A stretch of DNA of 64,000 nt from DATBHW01 sp035307385. GTDB taxonomy: Bacteria > Chloroflexota > Ktedonobacteria > Ktedonobacterales > DATBGS01. The notes under the pieces are model-generated. The model was not told the DNA's origin, made no database searches, and worked only from the letters and a program-made list of their open reading frames with translations. Made by a program: the position numbers and the translations under genes. Shown here in pieces: positions 60,663 to 64,000 of the stretch (positions within the stretch are counted from its first letter, which is position 1; each line of letters begins with the position of its first letter). The stretch covers positions 1 to 64,000 of the forward strand of contig DATGID010000100.1 of NCBI GenBank assembly GCA_035307385.1. The letters run 5' to 3'.

Positions 60663-63155
60663 ATGAAAGCGGTCGTGATGGCCGGCGGGGAGGGATCTCG
60701 CCTGCGCCCGTTAACCGTGGCAAGGCCCAAGCCAATGGTGCCGATTGTGGGCAAGCCAGTAATGGAACACATTCTCCATCTACTGAAAGCGCACGGCATT
60801 ACGGATGTGGTCGTCACGGTCCAATATTTGGCAAATAATATCGAAGACTATTTTGGTGACGGTTCTCAATTCGGCATGAACATCGCCTATTCGCGCGAAG
60901 AGGTGCCCCTGGGCACAGCAGGCAGCGTCAAAAACGCCGAAGAACTGCTGGACGAGCCGTTTATCGTCATCAGCGGCGACGCCCTGACCGACTTTGACCT
61001 CACCGAAATCATCGACTATCACCTTGAGAAAAAGGCGATGGCGACGCTCACCCTGGCACATGTTTCCAACCCACTGGAATACGGCGTCATCATCACCAAC
61101 GACGAGGGAAACATCACCCAATTTCTGGAAAAACCCAGTTGGGGAGAGGTTTTCAGCGATACCATCAACACAGGCGTCTACGTGTTGGACCCTAAAATAT
61201 TTTCCTACTTCGAGAAAGGCAAGCCGTTCGACTTCAGCCAGGAACTCTTCCCTTTGATGTTGAAGAACGGCGACCCGCTCTTTGGCTACATAGCGCAAGG
61301 CTACTGGTGCGACGTGGGCAACCTTGGTGAATATATGAAAGCCAACGGCGATGTCTTGCAAGGTCTGGTGCAGGTCCAGGTTCCCGGCAAAGACCTCGGC
61401 GGCGGCATCTGGGCTGAAGAAGGCGTCGAAATCGCGCCGGACGCGCAGCTTTATGGCCCCATCTTCCTGGGGCACGACTGCAAAATCAAGAGCGGCGTCA
61501 TCATTCACGGACCCAGCAGCATCGGCCATTACAGCATCGTTGATGATCGCGCCCAGGTAGACCGCAGCATCGTCTGGAACAACTCCTACGTGGGCGAGCG
61601 GGCCGAACTACGCGGGGCCATCGTTGGCTCATCCACCAGCGTCAAAAGCAAAGCCGTGATGTTTGAAGGCGCGGTAGTCGGCGATAACTCGGTTATTCAG
61701 GAAAGCGCCATCATTCAGCCCGGCGTCAAAATCTGGCCCAACAAAGAAATCGAGACTGGCGCAGTCGTCACCTCCAGCGTCATCTGGGGTTCGCAAGGGC
61801 GGCGCGGCCTCTTTGGGCGCTACGGCGTCACAGGCCTGGTGAACGTCGATATTACGCCGGAGTTTGCAGCCAAACTTGGCGCGGCTTACGGAGCCATCCT
61901 GCCCAAAGGCTCATGGGTCTGTGTAAACCGCGACGCCCACCGCACCCCGCGCATGATCAAACGCGCTGTCATCTCGGGCTTGCCCTCGGCGGGCTGCAAC
62001 GTCAACGACCTGGAATCCGTGCCGGTGCCAGTCGCGCGCTACTATGTGCGCACCACTGACGCGGCTGGCGGAGTGCATATCCGCCTTTCGCCATATGACC
62101 CGCGTGTTCTAGACATCAAATTCTTCGATCAGCATGGCCTGGACATCAATAAGCCCACCGAACGCAAGATCGAAAACCTTTTCTTCCGCGAGGATTTCCG
62201 CCGCGTCTACCTCGATGACATCGGCGTCATCCAATACGCGCCAGAGGTCATCGAGCGCTACCGGAAAGGCTTTCTCAGTGTCGTCAATGCTGAAGCCACC
62301 AAAAAGCGTGGCTATCGCATCGTCGTCGATTATGGACATGGCAGCAGCGTGCTGGTGCTTCCACCCATCTTCAACAAACTGGGCTGCGATGTCATCGCCC
62401 TCAACTCCAGCCGGGACGAAGCCAAGTTTTCGCGCACCGCAGAAGAGTTCGAGCGCGATATGACCGTCCTGGCTTCGATCACCTCGACGCTCAATGCTGA
62501 TCTCGGCGTGCGCCTGGATACCGGCGGCGAGCGTATCTATGTCGTTGATAATCGCGGGCGCGTGCTGGATGGCGGCAAGCTCCTGGCAGCGTTCACTGAT
62601 CTTATCACCCGCTCGGTGCGCGGCGGCATTGTCTCCGCGCCGGTTACAGCGCCCAGTGCCATCGAGCAAGTGGCTCAGCGCAATGGCGGCCAGATGCTGC
62701 CCACCAAGGTCATGCCACATGCCTTGATGAGCGCAGCTGCGCGAGATAACGTCGTTCTGGTTGGCGATGGCGACGGTGGCTTTGTCATTCCCGCCCTGCA
62801 ACCGGCTTTTGATGGCATGCTGGCCGTTGCTAAAATCCTTGAATTGCTGGCAACCTACGATGTGAAGCTCTCTGAGGTCGTCGATGATTTGCCACCATAC
62901 TACCTCATTCGTACCAAGGTAGCCTGTCCCTGGGAATATAAGGGCAAGGTCATGCGCATCCTCAGCGAGCAATATCGAGAGCGTCGCCAGAAGCCTATTG
63001 ATGGCATCAAGATCGAGCTTGGCGAAGAGTGGGTACTCGTTCTCCCCGATGCTGACCGACCACTCTTCCATGTCCTGGCCGAATCACGCTCGCGCGATTC
63101 CGCTCAGGCGCTGGCAGACAAATACGCGCGGGTAGTCAGCGGCTTGCAGCACTAA
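60663..63155 (+). CDS. Sugar-phosphate nucleotidyltransferase fused to a degenerate phosphohexomutase domain
   Basis: An 830-residue fusion. Residues 1-235 are a nucleotidyltransferase (AGGEGSRLRPLTVARPKPM, ISGDALTDFDL, EKPSWGEVFSDTINTGVYV), most like mannose-1-phosphate guanylyltransferase. About 250-375 form a left-handed beta-helix of hexapeptides. About 380-830 have the alpha-D-phosphohexomutase fold, but its motifs are altered: TASHNP becomes RLSPYDP near 476, DGDGDR becomes DTGGER near 619, and GEESGH becomes GDGDGG near 701. The mutase half is therefore probably not a normal mutase. ATG 60663 has AAAGGAGG seven bases upstream; ATG-like codons at 60585 lack one. A hairpin with T-run follows. 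Confidence 0.88.
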   Translation: MKAVVMAGGEGSRLRPLTVARPKPMVPIVGKPVMEHILHLLKAHGITDVVVTVQYLANNIEDYFGDGSQFGMNIAYSREEVPLGTAGSVKNAEELLDEPFIVISGDALTDFDLTEIIDYHLEKKAMATLTLAHVSNPLEYGVIITNDEGNITQFLEKPSWGEVFSDTINTGVYVLDPKIFSYFEKGKPFDFSQELFPLMLKNGDPLFGYIAQGYWCDVGNLGEYMKANGDVLQGLVQVQVPGKDLGGGIWAEEGVEIAPDAQLYGPIFLGHDCKIKSGVIIHGPSSIGHYSIVDDRAQVDRSIVWNNSYVGERAELRGAIVGSSTSVKSKAVMFEGAVVGDNSVIQESAIIQPGVKIWPNKEIETGAVVTSSVIWGSQGRRGLFGRYGVTGLVNVDITPEFAAKLGAAYGAILPKGSWVCVNRDAHRTPRMIKRAVISGLPSAGCNVNDLESVPVPVARYYVRTTDAAGGVHIRLSPYDPRVLDIKFFDQHGLDINKPTERKIENLFFREDFRRVYLDDIGVIQYAPEVIERYRKGFLSVVNAEATKKRGYRIVVDYGHGSSVLVLPPIFNKLGCDVIALNSSRDEAKFSRTAEEFERDMTVLASITSTLNADLGVRLDTGGERIYVVDNRGRVLDGGKLLAAFTDLITRSVRGGIVSAPVTAPSAIEQVAQRNGGQMLPTKVMPHALMSAAARDNVVLVGDGDGGFVIPALQPAFDGMLAVAKILELLATYDVKLSEVVDDLPPYYLIRTKVACPWEYKGKVMRILSEQYRERRQKPIDGIKIELGEEWVLVLPDADRPLFHVLAESRSRDSAQALADKYARVVSGLQH

Positions 63156-63188
63156 TTGCCATCCGCAAACCAGCGCCAACAACAAAGA

Positions 63189-63225
63189 GGGAAGGTACGG
63201 GATCAGATTCCGTGCCTTCCCTTTT
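63189..63225 (+). terminator. Intrinsic terminator after the nucleotidyltransferase fusion gene
   Basis: A 12-bp stem, 63189-63200 with 63210-63221, with one G-T pair, followed by TTTT at 63222-63225. It starts 34 bases after the stop. Confidence 0.8.
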
Positions 63226-63372
63226 GCGTTATAGTTCCCCCAGGGAAGTCCTATCCATGATGCTCCCAGCAACTCCTCTTCGTTCTATTTGAAAGAGTCG
63301 TTTCGCACACTCGTTTCCGCACTGGCTGCACTGGCGGAAGCAGCCGGGCGCAGCATGAAAGGGGGCGCACTC

Positions 63373-64000
63373 ATGCCTGAGCGGGTCCATTCGGCATGGC
63401 GGCGTATACTCGTGCCGCTTCTCTCCACCACGCTCATGTTGGGCATTGCCAGCATCATCGCCTTGACTGCCACGGTAGGTGCGCCGACGCTGCTCGGATA
63501 TACCCCGCTGGCGCGTGCCTGCGGTCTGGCAAACACGCCCACCATGATTGCCAACAATGACCCGGCCATCCCGACGCCAGTCACCCCTAACTCGGACCCA
63601 AACCAGCCAGTGGGCTTTTTCCCCGGCGCGTACTATCGCGCCCAAAGCATCGATTTTACTGAAGACCTTTCAGCCGTGCCCAATGCCCCACCCAAAGACA
63701 GCATCAAATTTCGCTGGGATTTCGGCGACGGAACCTCCTATGCCTCCGGGGCCGAGCCAAAACACGTCTATCAACATGCTGGCTCCTTTGCCATCCGTGT
63801 CACCACATATGACAACGTCACCAATAGCTGGGTTGACTTCGACAGCGCCACGATCACGGTGCTGAATCAGCCCTTCAGCAACCCACCGGTTGCCAAAGCC
63901 ACAGCGAATACCTCGCTGGTCGCCATCAACAACACCGTAGCGTTCGATGCCACCGGCTCAAAACCACTGGTTGGCACATCATTATCATTTGAATGGAACT
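63373..64000 (+). CDS. PKD-domain exported protein (5' part, runs off the window)
   Basis: The frame stays open to the last base. ATG 63373 follows AGGGGG with six-base spacing; ATG 63355 is an alternative. A signal anchor lies at about residues 12-37 (ILVPLLSTTLMLGIASIIAL). At about 90-160 is a PKD domain with the hallmark FRWDFGDGTSYASG, then HVYQHAGSFAIRVTTYD. A second PKD-type unit begins after it (PPVAKATANTSLV, VAFDATGS). PKD domains are found in surface and matrix-binding proteins of bacteria. No catalytic domain is seen in the part present. Confidence 0.85.
   Translation, partial: MPERVHSAWRRILVPLLSTTLMLGIASIIALTATVGAPTLLGYTPLARACGLANTPTMIANNDPAIPTPVTPNSDPNQPVGFFPGAYYRAQSIDFTEDLSAVPNAPPKDSIKFRWDFGDGTSYASGAEPKHVYQHAGSFAIRVTTYDNVTNSWVDFDSATITVLNQPFSNPPVAKATANTSLVAINNTVAFDATGSKPLVGTSLSFEWN

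Noticed and set aside
62109..63071. 320-residue minus-strand frame
   Set aside because: It lies wholly inside the mutase-fold half of the fusion gene, which has clear domain structure on the plus strand.
1..64000. tRNA, rRNA, CRISPR array or insertion sequence
   Set aside because: No T-loop, rRNA core, regularly spaced repeats or transposase motifs were seen while reading both strands; short or diverged tRNAs could be missed without a covariance scan.

Overview
The window is bacterial chromosomal DNA, moderately GC-rich and densely coded on both strands. It shows no rRNA, tRNA, CRISPR array or insertion sequence that I could recognise. Lipoproteins with Thr-Pro-rich linkers, a DUF4012 protein, two exported family 3 glycosidases, TrpB2-type tryptophan synthase, a PPi-signature phosphofructokinase and a sedolisin peptidase together suggest a Chloroflexota soil bacterium of the Ktedonobacteria type. 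That placement is inference; no marker gene was compared.

Layout. 1-4540: small genes, a cupredoxin lipoprotein, a TPR protein, a Thr-Pro-rich membrane protein and a sulfite-oxidase-like molybdoenzyme. 4.9-10 kb: a PqqD-like/LysM membrane protein, then the leftward purine operon purF - Roadblock/LC7 - purM - purN. 10-14.7 kb: a strong promoter and cobalamin riboswitch driving btuF-btuC-btuD, followed by a PduO-type adenosyltransferase. 14.8-22.6 kb: moaA, phosphofructokinase, an orphan CpaF-like ATPase, ffh and trpB2. 22.6-26.7 kb: a leftward CocE-type hydrolase, malonyl-CoA-synthetase-like ligase and HpcH/HpaI aldolase. 27-34.4 kb: a rightward cell-envelope cluster (membrane protein, GH3, DUF4012, unknown anchored protein, GH3 lipoprotein). 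34.6-39 kb: oxalate decarboxylase, ABM monooxygenase, SGNH hydrolase and a sedolisin.

39.4-45.9 kb looks like a small unassigned natural-product locus. It has a free-standing adenylation-carrier protein whose ten specificity residues read as the leucine code, a cytochrome P450 directly behind it, a divergent thioesterase with Cys in the nucleophile position, and an FAD oxidoreductase. The arrangement resembles the A-T plus P450 systems that beta-hydroxylate a carrier-bound amino acid.

46-53.4 kb is a catabolic regulon: an amidohydrolase read leftward, an IclR regulator, and a rightward operon of CoA-transferase, citryl-CoA-lyase-like enzyme, LigB/LigA-type ring-cleavage dioxygenase and a MetE-like methyltransferase. 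Two near-identical 25-bp three-half-site operators lie just downstream of two good sigma-70 promoters, one before the amidohydrolase and one before the operon, in the same orientation relative to each promoter. This is the best candidate for an undescribed system in the window.

53.6-64 kb: an acyl/aryl-CoA ligase, membrane acyltransferase and esterase operon; a C39-like peptidase with a membrane tail; a family 4 glycosyltransferase; a nucleotidyltransferase fused to a phosphohexomutase-like domain that lacks the usual catalytic motifs; and the start of a PKD-domain surface protein. Long perfect hairpins, mostly without a U-tract, close many of the transcription units.
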